DNA from: Propionivibrio soli
Lineage (GTDB): Bacteria > Pseudomonadota > Gammaproteobacteria > Burkholderiales > Rhodocyclaceae
Direction: 5' to 3'
DNA length: 64,000 nucleotides
NCBI RefSeq assembly: GCF_025770765.1
Contig: NZ_JANZKY010000006.1
Span: 124,001-188,000 of the forward strand
Shown here: positions 43,089 to 52,225 of the stretch, piece after piece
How the letters are laid out: each line of letters starts with the position of its first letter
How positions within the stretch are numbered: the first letter of the stretch is position 1
Made by a program: the position numbers and the translations under genes
The notes under the pieces: model-generated
Seen by the model: only the letters and a program-made list of their open reading frames with translations
The model's database searches: none
What the model was told of the DNA's origin: nothing

Positions 43089-43913
43089 CTACCGATAGCG
43101 ATTGATCAGGTCGCGGGTTTCTTGCGCCGCACGCCGGGCATCGTTGGCGAACGTCTCGGTCTTCCCCGCGTACAGAATCGCTCGCGACGAATTGATTATC
43201 AGACCGGTGCCTGCGGCAGTACGGCCTGCATATACCGTGGCCTCGACATCGCCTCCTTGAGCGCCGATGCCGGGCACGAGGAGCGGCATGTCGCTGACGA
43301 TTTCTCGCACGCGGGCGATTTCTCCAGGGAAGGTGGCCCCGACGACGAGCGCACATTGTCCGTGGGGATTCCACTCAGTCGACACGAGCCGCGCGACCCG
43401 TTCGTATAGCTTCTCTGGCTTGCTCGGCGTCCCGACGTCGAGAAACTGCAAATCGCTGCCGCCAGGGTTCGATGTCCGGCACAGAAGAATGACGCCTTTG
43501 TCCCGGTGCGCCAGGTACGGCTCGACCGAGTCGCGGCCCATGTACGGGTTGACGGTGATCGCATCCGCCTTATAGCGTTCGAAAACCTCTTTGGCATACT
43601 GTTCCGCCGTGCTGCCGATATCGCCACGCTTGGCGTCAAGGATGACCGGCACGCCGGGATGCCTGGCGTGGATATGGCTAATCAGCGCTTCAAGCTGGTC
43701 TTCCGCCCGATGAGCCGCGAAGTAAGCGATTTGCGGTTTGAAACAACAGACAAGATCCGCGGTGGCATCGGCGATCGCCTTGCAGAACTCGAAGATCGCG
43801 TCGGGTTTTCCTTTCAGATGAGCGGGAAACTTGGCTGGATCAGGATCAAGCCCGACGCAGAGCAGCGAATTGTTAATGTTCCAGGCGGCGCTCAGCGATT
43901 CGATGAAGGTCAT
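43089..43913 (-). CDS. pyrF: Orotidine 5'-phosphate decarboxylase
   Basis: PyrF converts OMP to UMP, the last step of pyrimidine synthesis. The 274-residue protein is of the longer type 2 class: [11 protein letters not shown] near the start, the catalytic [16 protein letters not shown] (Lys and Asp), and the phosphate-binding [11 protein letters not shown]. The frame is open 32 codons upstream, but [11 protein letters not shown] is the expected start. Confidence 0.95.
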   Translation of the reverse strand: MTFIESLSAAWNINNSLLCVGLDPDPAKFPAHLKGKPDAIFEFCKAIADATADLVCCFKPQIAYFAAHRAEDQLEALISHIHARHPGVPVILDAKRGDIGSTAEQYAKEVFERYKADAITVNPYMGRDSVEPYLAHRDKGVILLCRTSNPGGSDLQFLDVGTPSKPEKLYERVARLVSTEWNPHGQCALVVGATFPGEIARVREIVSDMPLLVPGIGAQGGDVEATVYAGRTAAGTGLIINSSRAILYAGKTETFANDARRAAQETRDLINRYR

Positions 43914-44166
43914 GGTTTTCCTCGGATATGTTTGTGCGTATTGCGTCCAGCCGGGCATGTCCCCAGGTCTGCGGTCCCGATCGGCTGATCCCTCGGCACT
44001 CGTCTTCACTGTGCGCCATATGGTCGGACGAAAACGGTTACGTTTTTCTCTGCAGAAGATGCGGCTACGGCGGAATTATGCCAGACCGCCCTAGGAAGAA
44101 AGGCCGAACGTAGTGCGACCCAAAGTGCTCCAAGCGTAAGCTCGTTCTTTCGGTTAGGAGGATATC

Positions 44167-44502
44167 GTGGGATTCTCAACTGAATTTGTCGGCGCGGAAC
44201 CGAGTCGCGCTGAAATTGATGGGCAGCCCGGGCCGCTGGTCATCGAGTTCGGCGCGCCATGGTGCGGCTATTGTCTTGCCGCGCGGCCTTTGGTGGAGGA
44301 GGCGTTCTCTGCCTTTCCGCAGGTTTGCCATATCAAGGTGGAAGATGGACGTGGCCGTCCGCTCGGCCGGTCCTTTCGCATCAAGCTCTGGCCGACACTC
44401 GTCTTCCTGCGCGACGGACGGGAAATCGCGCGCGTAGTTCGCCCTGAAGGTTCGGCGGCCATCGCTTCCGCCCTGTCGGAAATAGTACGTCCCGAGCACT
44501 AG
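44167..44502 (+). CDS. Thioredoxin-family protein
   Basis: A 111-residue thioredoxin fold protein with active site APWCGYCLAARP (the classical motif is CGPC; Tyr replaces Pro) and the cis-proline region KLWPTLVFLRDG. No signal peptide, so it is cytosolic. GTG start with AGGAGG five bases upstream. It may serve as a protein disulfide reductase. Confidence 0.88.
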   Translation: MGFSTEFVGAEPSRAEIDGQPGPLVIEFGAPWCGYCLAARPLVEEAFSAFPQVCHIKVEDGRGRPLGRSFRIKLWPTLVFLRDGREIARVVRPEGSAAIASALSEIVRPEH

Positions 44503-44734
44503 AGGCAGCGGGCAAAGAGAGGCCAGGCTGCGTTGACGAAGAGCGGTCGGCTAAGGATACTGGCCGCATCGCATGACTTCACCGCGTGTCGTTGGAGGGT
44601 CGCGCGCGGCGGGCTACGGTCCCGACGAAGTTGCGTTGGGGGTACGCGAGCGCTTCAGCGCGGTCTTCACAAACCGCAGGCGTTCGTCGACGTCCTTGGT
44701 TCCGAGAACCTTCGCATCGATCCCGGCGGTGTGG

Positions 44735-45679
44735 ATGACCAAGTTCAAAAGCCTTCTTCTCGTTTTTCCCGACAGCACGCCGGCAGCGCGAACTGCTGTA
44801 CGCCAATTTGCCGATAGGGTGGCGACTCGCACGGACGGCCAAGTGACGATCGCCACGTTGCCCATCAACAAGCTGGTCAACCAACCCGCGCTCGTCAGTA
44901 CCGTCATGGAAGGCAAAGCCGATATGGCCTTGCCGGCACACGACCGATTGAACCATTGCTCGCCATGGTTCGGGTGCGTGGGCTCACCGTTCGCCTTCGA
45001 CGATCATGCGCATGCCGACCGGGTTCTCGATGGGGAATTCTCGGACAAGGTGCGGCCCGCGCTCGGCCGGCTTGGCATCAGCTACCTTGGGTCGTGGGAG
45101 TGGGGTTTCCGGCAGATATCGAATTCGCGGCATCCTATCCTCCGGCCGGATGATATGCGGGGTTTGAAGATCCGGGTGCCGACGACGCCGCTGTGCCAAG
45201 AGTCGATTCTGGCGCTGGGGGCCACTCCCGCGCTCGTCGAGTATGAGCAGCTCTCGCGCGCCATCCGGTACTCGCTGATTGACGGCCAGGAAAACCCGGT
45301 GGCGGTGATTCATGCGCTCGGTCTGTTTCGTTCGCAGAAGTATCTCAGCCTTCTCAACTACACGTACGGGACGATCGTCCATATCGTGAGGACTAGTTCT
45401 CTCGAAAGCTTGTCGCTGGATCATCAGGAAATCTTGCGCGATGAGTCGCGGCGGGCGGCTCTCCTGATGCGCCAACTGGTTCGCGAGCAAGAGACGCAAC
45501 AGCTCGCGGAGTTCTCCGCGCACGGAATGGAAATCTCCCGTCCTGATCCGAAGCCCTTCAGGGATTTGCTCGAGCCTGTCTATCAAGGCTTATGCCGATC
45601 GTTCGGGAGGGAGATCGAATACGCGTTTCTCGATATGGTCGAGCGTCAGCGCCGGCCGGGACAGCAGGTGTCGCTATGA
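44735..45679 (+). CDS. TRAP/DctP-type solute-binding-like protein without a signal peptide
   Basis: A 314-residue protein resembling DctP substrate-binding proteins: FADRVATRTDGQVTIATLP, MEGKADMALPAHDRL, and the central LRPDDMRGLKIRVPTTPLCQESILALGA with the ligand-binding Arg. The frame is open from 44573, but those 54 residues are Arg-rich and not a signal sequence, so neither start gives an exported protein. No TRAP permease genes adjoin. Its stop overlaps the histidine-kinase ATG, suggesting a sensor role. Confidence 0.7.
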   Translation: MTKFKSLLLVFPDSTPAARTAVRQFADRVATRTDGQVTIATLPINKLVNQPALVSTVMEGKADMALPAHDRLNHCSPWFGCVGSPFAFDDHAHADRVLDGEFSDKVRPALGRLGISYLGSWEWGFRQISNSRHPILRPDDMRGLKIRVPTTPLCQESILALGATPALVEYEQLSRAIRYSLIDGQENPVAVIHALGLFRSQKYLSLLNYTYGTIVHIVRTSSLESLSLDHQEILRDESRRAALLMRQLVREQETQQLAEFSAHGMEISRPDPKPFRDLLEPVYQGLCRSFGREIEYAFLDMVERQRRPGQQVSL

Positions 45680-46950
45680 TCATGGACGAGTCTCGTAGGC
45701 CGATCGGCCAGCATGCCGCCGCCTTGGCATTGGATACGATGTCCGAGGGCGTTCTCGGCATCGACGGCGATCGGAACATTACCTACGCCAACCCCGCCGC
45801 GCTCGTGATCCTCGGCTACAGGTATGACGAACTGGCGGGCCGTAACATCCACGACCTCTTGCAGCCGAAACGACGTGATGGACGGCCGTACCCGGGTAAC
45901 GAGAGCCAACTCGCTTGGCTCGACAAAGGGGGGGCGATTTACTTCGTCGAAGACGTTTTTTGGAACAAGGACGGAAACCCGATCGACGTCGAGATGTCGG
46001 CGGTTCCGCTGCCCGAACCTGAGGACGGCACGAGTGCGATTGTCGTCGTGCGCGACGTTTCGGAACGCAAGGAGAACCGCGCGGCGCTGCTCAAGGCCTT
46101 TGAGGACCTTGAGGTACTGAACAAGAATCTCGAAACGGCGCATAGCCAGCTGTTGCAGTCCGAAAAGATGGCATCCATCGGCCAGCTTGCCGCGGGCGTG
46201 GCGCACGAGATCAATAACCCGATCGGCTTCGTCAATTCAAACCTGGGGTCGCTGAAATCCCAGGTTCACGCGCTGCTGGCTGTGATCTCAGTTTACGAAC
46301 GAGCGGAGCGGGTTCTTTCTGGCTATCCGGATTTGTTGGAAACCATTCGGCAAACGAAATCCGAGGTGGATTTCACGTTCCTGCAAAAGGATATCCAGGA
46401 ATTGATCGCCGAGTCGCTCGAAGGTGTCGGGCGTGTGAAGAAGATCGTCGACAACCTGCGCGATTTTTCTCGAGCAGACCGATCCGAATGGCATGTGGCC
46501 AATCTCGAGAGCGGCCTGGAAAGCACGCTCAATATCGTCTGGAACGAACTCAAGTACAAAGCCGAAGTCAGGAGGGAATACGCCGGTGTGCCTGAAATCG
46601 AATGCATCGCCTCGCAATTGAATCAGGTCTTCATGAACCTGCTCATCAATGCGGCGCAAGCGATCGAGGAGCGCGGCGTCATAACGGTGCGCACGGGGTT
46701 TGATGCGAATGCGGTGTGGGTGGAGGTCGAAGACACCGGCAAGGGCATCAAGGCGGAGCATATGCACCGCATATTCGAGCCTTTCTTCACCACGAAGCCG
46801 GTGGGTAAGGGAACCGGGCTTGGCTTGTCGCTTGCCTACGGCATCGTGCAGCAGCACAAGGGAAAGCTCGACGTGAAAAGCGAGGAGGGCAAGGGGACGG
46901 TGTTCCGCGTCACCTTGCCGCGCGAGCGCAATCCAGCCGGGGAAAGCTAA
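45676..46950 (+). CDS. Cytosolic PAS-domain sensor histidine kinase
   Basis: A 424-residue kinase without membrane helices. The PAS domain (about 10-130) includes MSEGVLGIDGDRNITYANPAA. A helical link leads to the H-box GVAHEINNPIGFVNSNL (phosphorylated His), an N-box NLLINAAQAIEERG, and G boxes VEDTGKGIKAEH and GKGTGLGLSLAYGIVQQHKG. It is of the HisKA/NtrB-like class. No response regulator is adjacent. It is coupled to the solute-binding-like gene by ATGA. Confidence 0.9.
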   Translation: MIMDESRRPIGQHAAALALDTMSEGVLGIDGDRNITYANPAALVILGYRYDELAGRNIHDLLQPKRRDGRPYPGNESQLAWLDKGGAIYFVEDVFWNKDGNPIDVEMSAVPLPEPEDGTSAIVVVRDVSERKENRAALLKAFEDLEVLNKNLETAHSQLLQSEKMASIGQLAAGVAHEINNPIGFVNSNLGSLKSQVHALLAVISVYERAERVLSGYPDLLETIRQTKSEVDFTFLQKDIQELIAESLEGVGRVKKIVDNLRDFSRADRSEWHVANLESGLESTLNIVWNELKYKAEVRREYAGVPEIECIASQLNQVFMNLLINAAQAIEERGVITVRTGFDANAVWVEVEDTGKGIKAEHMHRIFEPFFTTKPVGKGTGLGLSLAYGIVQQHKGKLDVKSEEGKGTVFRVTLPRERNPAGES

Positions 46951-47010
46951 GGGGCGCTAATCCCCTCGTCCCTGGCGAGACGGCCGCGCCACTTCGTTCC
47001 TCACGCGTCG

Positions 47011-48816
47011 CTACTTTGCGCCTTTCCCCCAGGAATCCTTGAGTGTCACCGTCCTGTTGAACACCGGGGAGCCATCTTTCGAGTCGAACCGGTCGGCAAC
47101 GAAGTAGCCATGACGTTCGAACTGGAACCGCTCTTCCGGCTTGGCGGCCTTCAATGCCGGCTCGAGTTGGGCCGTAATGAGCTTGACGCTGTCCGGGTTG
47201 AGATCGTCCAGGAAGTTACGGTCGCCGGACCCAGGCGACGGGCTGGCGAAGAGGCGATCGTATAGGCGCACTTCGGCAGGGTAGGCATGTTCCACCGAAA
47301 CCCAGTGCAAGTTGCCCTTGACCTTTACGCTGTCGGCGCCGGGGGTGCCGCTCTTGGTATCGGGCAGGTACTCGCAATGAACGGCCGTGACGTTGCCGCT
47401 CGCATCCTTGTCGCAGCCGATGCATTTGACCACGTAGCCATGGCGAAGCCGGGCCATGTTGCCGGGGAATAGGCGGCGATAGCCCTTGCTTGGCTCTTCC
47501 ATGAAGTCTTCGCGTTCGATCCACAGTTCGCGGCTGAACGGCATAACGCGCGTCCCGAGTTCCGGCTTGAACGGGTGGTTATGAACGACGCACTCCTCGC
47601 TCTGGCCGGCGGGGTAGTTGTCGATAATCAGTTTCAGCGGGGCAAGCACGGCGACGCGGCGTTCTGCTGATTCGTTGAGTACTTCACGCATCGCGTCTTC
47701 GAACAGCACGTAGTCGATCAACGAGTCGGCTTTGGAAACGCCGATGCGTTCGGCAAAGAGATGGAAGCCCTCGGGCGTGTAGCCACGGCGTCGGGCGCCG
47801 ACCAGCGTCGGCATGCGCGGGTCATCCCAACCGGAGACGTGCTTCTCTTCCACGAGCTGAATGAGCTTACGCTTGGACAGTACCACGTAGGTGAGGTTGA
47901 GCCGCGAGAACTCGATCTGTTGCGGAACCGGACGTTGCAGGAGTCCGCCTTCGGCAAGGTGGTCCAGCAGCCAGTCATAGAACGGTCGCTGATCCTCGAA
48001 TTCGAGCGTGCAGATCGAGTGCGTGATGTTCTCGAGCGCGTCTTCGATCGGGTGGGCGAAGGTGTACATCGGGTAGACACACCATTTGTCGCCGGTGTTG
48101 TGATGCGTTGCGTGGCGAATGCGGTAGATGGCTGGGTCGCGCAAATTGATGTTGGGCGAGGCCATATCGATCTTGGCGCGGAGAATGTGCGCGCCGTCGG
48201 GAAACTCGCCGTCCCTCATCCGATGAAACAGTGCGCGGTTCTCTTCGACTGAGCGGCTGCGATAAGGCGAGTCTTTACCTGGCTCGGTGAGCGTGCCACG
48301 ATTGGCGCGCATTTCGTCGGCGCTTTGGCTGTCTACGTAGGCCAAGCCGGCTTCGATCAGGTATTCGGCGCAGGCGAACATCCAGTCGAAGTAGTCGGAA
48401 GCGTAGTAGAGGTTGTTCTCCTTGTCGTCGCTCCACGAAAAACCGAGCCAACGCACGGCGTCGACGATCGAATCGACGTATTCCTTCTCCTCTTTTTCCG
48501 GGTTCGTATCGTCGAAACGCAAGTGGCAGCGGCCAGCGTAATCCCGCGCCAAGCCGAAGTTCAGGCAGATTGACTTGGCGTGTCCGAAATGCAGATAGCC
48601 GTTCGGCTCGGGCGGGAAGCGCGTCCTGATCTTGGCCGGATCGAGCGGGCCGGCCAACTGTTGCGCCGCCAAGCCCGGTTTGCCCGACCAGCGACGCTGG
48701 ACGTGTTTGCCGGCCGCGAGGTCGGCGTCGACGATGTTGCGGATGAAATTGGTCGCCGTCGCGGCGCTGGAATCCCCTGCGGACATAGCGGGTTTATCTT
48801 TTTCGGCCTTACTCAC
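47011..48816 (-). CDS. glnS: Glutaminyl-tRNA synthetase
   Basis: A 601-residue class I synthetase that charges tRNA-Gln. The HIGH motif is HFGHAKS within PPEPNGYLHFGHAKSICLNF, and the KMSKS counterpart is VLSKRKL. The C-terminal anticodon-binding beta barrels end at FNRTVTLKDSWGKGAK. An N-terminal extension of about 25 residues precedes the usual start FIRNIVDADL. Direct charging of Gln fits beta- and gammaproteobacteria. Confidence 0.96.
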   Translation of the reverse strand: MSKAEKDKPAMSAGDSSAATATNFIRNIVDADLAAGKHVQRRWSGKPGLAAQQLAGPLDPAKIRTRFPPEPNGYLHFGHAKSICLNFGLARDYAGRCHLRFDDTNPEKEEKEYVDSIVDAVRWLGFSWSDDKENNLYYASDYFDWMFACAEYLIEAGLAYVDSQSADEMRANRGTLTEPGKDSPYRSRSVEENRALFHRMRDGEFPDGAHILRAKIDMASPNINLRDPAIYRIRHATHHNTGDKWCVYPMYTFAHPIEDALENITHSICTLEFEDQRPFYDWLLDHLAEGGLLQRPVPQQIEFSRLNLTYVVLSKRKLIQLVEEKHVSGWDDPRMPTLVGARRRGYTPEGFHLFAERIGVSKADSLIDYVLFEDAMREVLNESAERRVAVLAPLKLIIDNYPAGQSEECVVHNHPFKPELGTRVMPFSRELWIEREDFMEEPSKGYRRLFPGNMARLRHGYVVKCIGCDKDASGNVTAVHCEYLPDTKSGTPGADSVKVKGNLHWVSVEHAYPAEVRLYDRLFASPSPGSGDRNFLDDLNPDSVKLITAQLEPALKAAKPEERFQFERHGYFVADRFDSKDGSPVFNRTVTLKDSWGKGAK

Positions 48817-48979
48817 GGTACTATCCTATGTTCGGAAGAGAACTATTTTACCCGTTCGATACGGCAATACCGCCAGAGAGAGACCGAAAACGTATTCCAG
48901 TCGCAGTTAGCAGGCAAAAACTGCCCAGGAAAGGAGGGTGTGGTGTCGAAAGCCATGAACCTCCGGCATCGATTCTTGC

Positions 48980-50593
48980 ATGCCGGCACGGCTGCTCCGG
49001 ATGATCGCGCGCCAGTATTCTGACGACATGGCGCGGCGCGGCTTCCTGCTTTCCATCCTCTCCCGGGCCGTTCTCACCCAAGGCCTGTTGTTATCGGCCT
49101 GCCGTGCGGTTGGGGCGGAAGACCTAAGTGTAGCCGCGGGCTTGCCGGCCTTCGACGGCAGCCTGACACCGGCGCTCCTCGGCCTGGCCACCGGTCTTTT
49201 GATTGCTCTTGTCTTGCATTGGCGCTTGCGGCGGGAGGTCGCGCGCCGGCGCGACGTGGAATTTGCCGCGGTCGAGGAGCGAAGCCGACTGAACGCCATC
49301 CTCAACAATGCCGGCGTCGGTGTCCTCCTGGCCGATCGTGCTTCGCTGCATGTCGACGTCAACCGCCATTGGTGTCGCATGTTCGGATACCGCCGCCAGG
49401 AAGTGCGCGGCCGATTGAAGGCCCGCGACATCGCGCATCCCGACGAGGCGGACTCGCTCGAAGCGCTGTTTCGCGCGCTATTGAACGGCGATATCACGTC
49501 GCATACGCAGGAGCGGCGGTTCGTGCGCAAGGATGGCCGCATGTTCTGGGGTCTTATGGCGACGTCGACCGTCGAAGACAAGGACGGTCGGCAAATGTGG
49601 GTCGTTGGCATGATTACCGACATCGACGCGCAAAAACGTGTCGAGAAAGCGCTGCGTGAAAGCGAACAGCGTCTTCGCTTCATTACCGAGAGCACGCAGG
49701 ATGTCGTCTGGCAGGTGGACCGCGAGCTTAGGTTCACATACGTGAACCGCGCCGACGAGCGCATGCGCGGCTACGCCCGCGAAGAGGTCATCGGACGGCC
49801 ATTCAGGGAGCTTATCGCGCCGTCCGGGCTCCCGGCTCTTGAACGGGCGATGCCGCTGTTGCCGCATCTTGCCGGCGGTGAAAAGGCGACAAGCTTCGAA
49901 GTCGAGATGGTTTGCAAGGACGGCGGCCTCGTCTGGGTTGAGATCAATTCCACCCCAATCCACGACCACTCCGGGCAGATTGCCGGCTACATCGGCGTCA
50001 CCCGAGACGCGACTGAGCGTCGCCAGAACCAGGAGATGCTGCGCGAACAGACGATCCGCGATCCATTGACCGGACTCTTCAACCGGCGCTATCTCGATGA
50101 GTCGCTGGAACGCGAGCTTTCACGTGCGCGGCGCGAAAGTCTGCCGCTGTCGCTGGTGATGATCGATATCGACCGCTTCAAGCAATTGAACGACACGCAC
50201 GGCCACCCCGCCGGCGATGAGGTTATCAAGCGCATCGGCGACTTGATCCGTAAAGGCGCGCGTAGCGCCGACCTGCCGTGCCGCTACGGCGGGGAAGAAT
50301 TCCTGCTCGTCTTGCCCAATATGCCGCTCGACAAAGCCGTGGAGCGCGCCGAGCAGTGGCGTGTGGCGTTTGCCGAAGAGCGCATCGTGTACGGCGGCAC
50401 GGTGCTGGCCGCGACGTTGTCCGCCGGTGTCGCCACCTTCCCCGCGCACGGTGGCACGTGCGGCGCATTGATCGCCGCTGCCGACCAAGCGCTCTATTCC
50501 GCCAAGCAGGCTGGGCGTGACCGAGTCGCGGTGGCGTCCAGGTTTATAGGTGAATACTCCGAGAAAGATTGCCGCGAAGATTTAATTTGTTAA
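48980..50593 (+). CDS. Membrane-anchored diguanylate cyclase with two PAS domains
   Basis: A 537-residue protein. A signal- or anchor-like hydrophobic start (RRGFLLSILSRAVLTQGLLL) and a second helix (LGLATGLLIALVLHWRL) enclose a short periplasmic loop. Two PAS/PAC units (about 105-225 and 235-355) precede a GGDEF domain with DPLTGLFNRRYLDE and the catalytic RYGGEEF. An RxxD inhibitory site is not obvious. It should make cyclic-di-GMP. ATG codons at 49004 and 49028 are alternative starts. Confidence 0.9.
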   Translation: MPARLLRMIARQYSDDMARRGFLLSILSRAVLTQGLLLSACRAVGAEDLSVAAGLPAFDGSLTPALLGLATGLLIALVLHWRLRREVARRRDVEFAAVEERSRLNAILNNAGVGVLLADRASLHVDVNRHWCRMFGYRRQEVRGRLKARDIAHPDEADSLEALFRALLNGDITSHTQERRFVRKDGRMFWGLMATSTVEDKDGRQMWVVGMITDIDAQKRVEKALRESEQRLRFITESTQDVVWQVDRELRFTYVNRADERMRGYAREEVIGRPFRELIAPSGLPALERAMPLLPHLAGGEKATSFEVEMVCKDGGLVWVEINSTPIHDHSGQIAGYIGVTRDATERRQNQEMLREQTIRDPLTGLFNRRYLDESLERELSRARRESLPLSLVMIDIDRFKQLNDTHGHPAGDEVIKRIGDLIRKGARSADLPCRYGGEEFLLVLPNMPLDKAVERAEQWRVAFAEERIVYGGTVLAATLSAGVATFPAHGGTCGALIAAADQALYSAKQAGRDRVAVASRFIGEYSEKDCREDLIC

Positions 50594-50625
50594 AATAAAA
50601 CGGCAATTTTTTATTGGAGAGTGCT

Positions 50626-51189
50626 ATGAACACTGCTGTTCGGCAAAGGCCGGGCATGACGCGTGGCGCATTACCTGTGTCTGCTCGGCGCCTATCCCGT
50701 TTCGCATTCTTGTTGGCCGCAACGATTCCACTCGCGGTCATCGTACAGTTCGCGTTTTTCGATGCCTCCCTGCTCCCGGTTCCCAATAATATGGGCAACG
50801 CCCTTGCCAATGTCGCTTGGAACGGGCAGCAGCGCGTGTTGGGAGCCATCGTTGCGCTTCTGCCCACGAGCGGTGTGGCGGTAGCGTTGCTCTGCGTGGC
50901 CGCGATTTGTCGGGAATACGCTCGAGGCGGGTTGTTCACCGAAACCGTCCTTGTCGCCTACCGCCGCCTCGGGCTCACCCTGGCGGTTACGACGGCGCTC
51001 AATTGGTTGCATTCCACGCTTCTCGGTTTGGCCCTGGCTATAACGTTACCGCCGGGAAAGCGCTTCATCACCGTCGGTATCAGCTCGGACGATCTGCTGA
51101 TGGTCCTCGTCACCGGCATCGTTTTCATGCTCGGTTCGGTAATGCGGGTAGCCCAGAAGATGCAGGCCGAGAACGCGGAGATCGTTTAG
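50626..51189 (+). CDS. DUF2975 membrane protein
   Basis: A 187-residue protein with four hydrophobic helices (FAFLLAATIPLAVIVQFAFF; VALLPTSGVAVALLCVAAIC; a third near LGLTLAVTTAL; LMVLVTGIVFMLGSVMRV) and the family phrase YARGGLFTE. DUF2975 proteins are typically encoded with a YozG-like HTH protein, which follows here after three bases. GGAGAG lies seven bases before this ATG. The function is unknown, possibly a membrane sensor pairing with the regulator. Confidence 0.85.
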   Translation: MNTAVRQRPGMTRGALPVSARRLSRFAFLLAATIPLAVIVQFAFFDASLLPVPNNMGNALANVAWNGQQRVLGAIVALLPTSGVAVALLCVAAICREYARGGLFTETVLVAYRRLGLTLAVTTALNWLHSTLLGLALAITLPPGKRFITVGISSDDLLMVLVTGIVFMLGSVMRVAQKMQAENAEIV

Positions 51190-51192
51190 CCC

Positions 51193-51426
51193 ATGCCGAT
51201 CATCGTCAATCTAGACGTCATGCTGGCGCGGCGCAAGATGCGTTCAAAGGAGCTGGCGGAAAAAGTCGGCATCACCGAACAGAACCTTTCGTTGCTTAAG
51301 AGCGGCAAGGTCAAAGGCGTACGTTTCTCGACACTCGAAGCGATTTGCCTCCATCTGCGCTGCCAGCCAGGAGAGCTTCTCGAATACGTTCCGGCCGAGG
51401 GTGCCGGAAATGACGAGTCGGCCTGA
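51193..51426 (+). CDS. XRE-family helix-turn-helix regulator, YozG type
   Basis: A 77-residue Cro/CI-like protein: MLARRKMRSKELAEKVGITE leads into the recognition helix QNLSLLKSGKVKGVRFSTLE, then LRCQPGELLEYV. It is the usual partner of DUF2975 genes and probably controls the pair. It overlaps the next gene by 17 bases. Confidence 0.9.
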   Translation: MPIIVNLDVMLARRKMRSKELAEKVGITEQNLSLLKSGKVKGVRFSTLEAICLHLRCQPGELLEYVPAEGAGNDESA

Positions 51427-52123
51427 CGGCGCTGCATGGATCACGGCGGCGACCACAGCAGCTCATGACGCGCGAACTGGCGGTTTCAGCGCTTTCCGCT
51501 ATGCGCTCGCCGCATCGCTTCTGATCCACGGTGCTGCGCTGTTCGTGACTCAGCGGGCTGCTCCGGGACGCCCGGCGGCTCCGACCCCAGCCCTTCGCCT
51601 ACGGTTGATACCTGCTCCGACGCAGACCAAGCCGGTTGCGGAATCGAAGCCGGTATCCTTCGAGCGCGCAAAGGCCGCCCGGAACCCTAGTCAGGGCGTA
51701 GCTCCTCGCGCCAAGGGCGAGCTGCGAAACCAAGCGAGGCAAATCACGGCGAATCCCTCACTTTCGGCGCCGGCAAGCGAGCCGGGTGCGGAGGTGCCGC
51801 CAAGCGGGCCGCATTTCGATATGGATGAGCTGCGGCGCCAGGCGAGGTCATTGGGCACGTCCAGCGAGCATCGCGGTCCGTCAGTCGTCCCGACGCCGGT
51901 TCCGGTGCCGGACGACTCGGACCGCCCCGTACTGCAAGCGCTTGCCAAGCGGCTCGGGCATCCCGAAGACGGATTCCGCGAAGAAACGCTGACGGACGGC
52001 ACCCGCGTCGTGCGTTTTCGCGACGGCGTCTGTCTGCGTGTTCCCCGCCATTTGCCGATTGGTGCAGAGAATCCGATCGGTCCGACCATCATCGTTCCAA
52101 TGACCTGTCCGCGTAGCAGGTAA
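51410..52123 (+). CDS. Hypothetical inner-membrane-anchored, proline-rich protein
   Basis: A 237-residue protein with one N-terminal helix (FRYALAASLLIHGAALFVTQ), a Pro/Ala-rich periplasmic linker, and a C-terminal small domain (DGTRVVRFRDGVCLRVPRHL). The layout and N-terminus resemble TonB-like or energy-transducer proteins, but the TonB C-terminal signature is not seen. The start is within the preceding HTH gene. Confidence 0.65.
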   Translation: MTSRPDGAAWITAATTAAHDARTGGFSAFRYALAASLLIHGAALFVTQRAAPGRPAAPTPALRLRLIPAPTQTKPVAESKPVSFERAKAARNPSQGVAPRAKGELRNQARQITANPSLSAPASEPGAEVPPSGPHFDMDELRRQARSLGTSSEHRGPSVVPTPVPVPDDSDRPVLQALAKRLGHPEDGFREETLTDGTRVVRFRDGVCLRVPRHLPIGAENPIGPTIIVPMTCPRSR

Positions 52124-52225
52124 TTCGATGCCGGTACAAAGGCATGGGCGGTCCCAGGCTGGTTTGCTAGAATCGATAGCTTGATTCATCCCTCATCCGC
52201 GGCCTTCAAGCCGCCCTCGTAGCCC

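Noticed and set aside
43928-44113. 61-codon plus-strand frame with CRRCGYGG between pyrF and the thioredoxin gene
   Set aside because: No ribosome-binding site or family match; half of it is the leader region of divergent genes.
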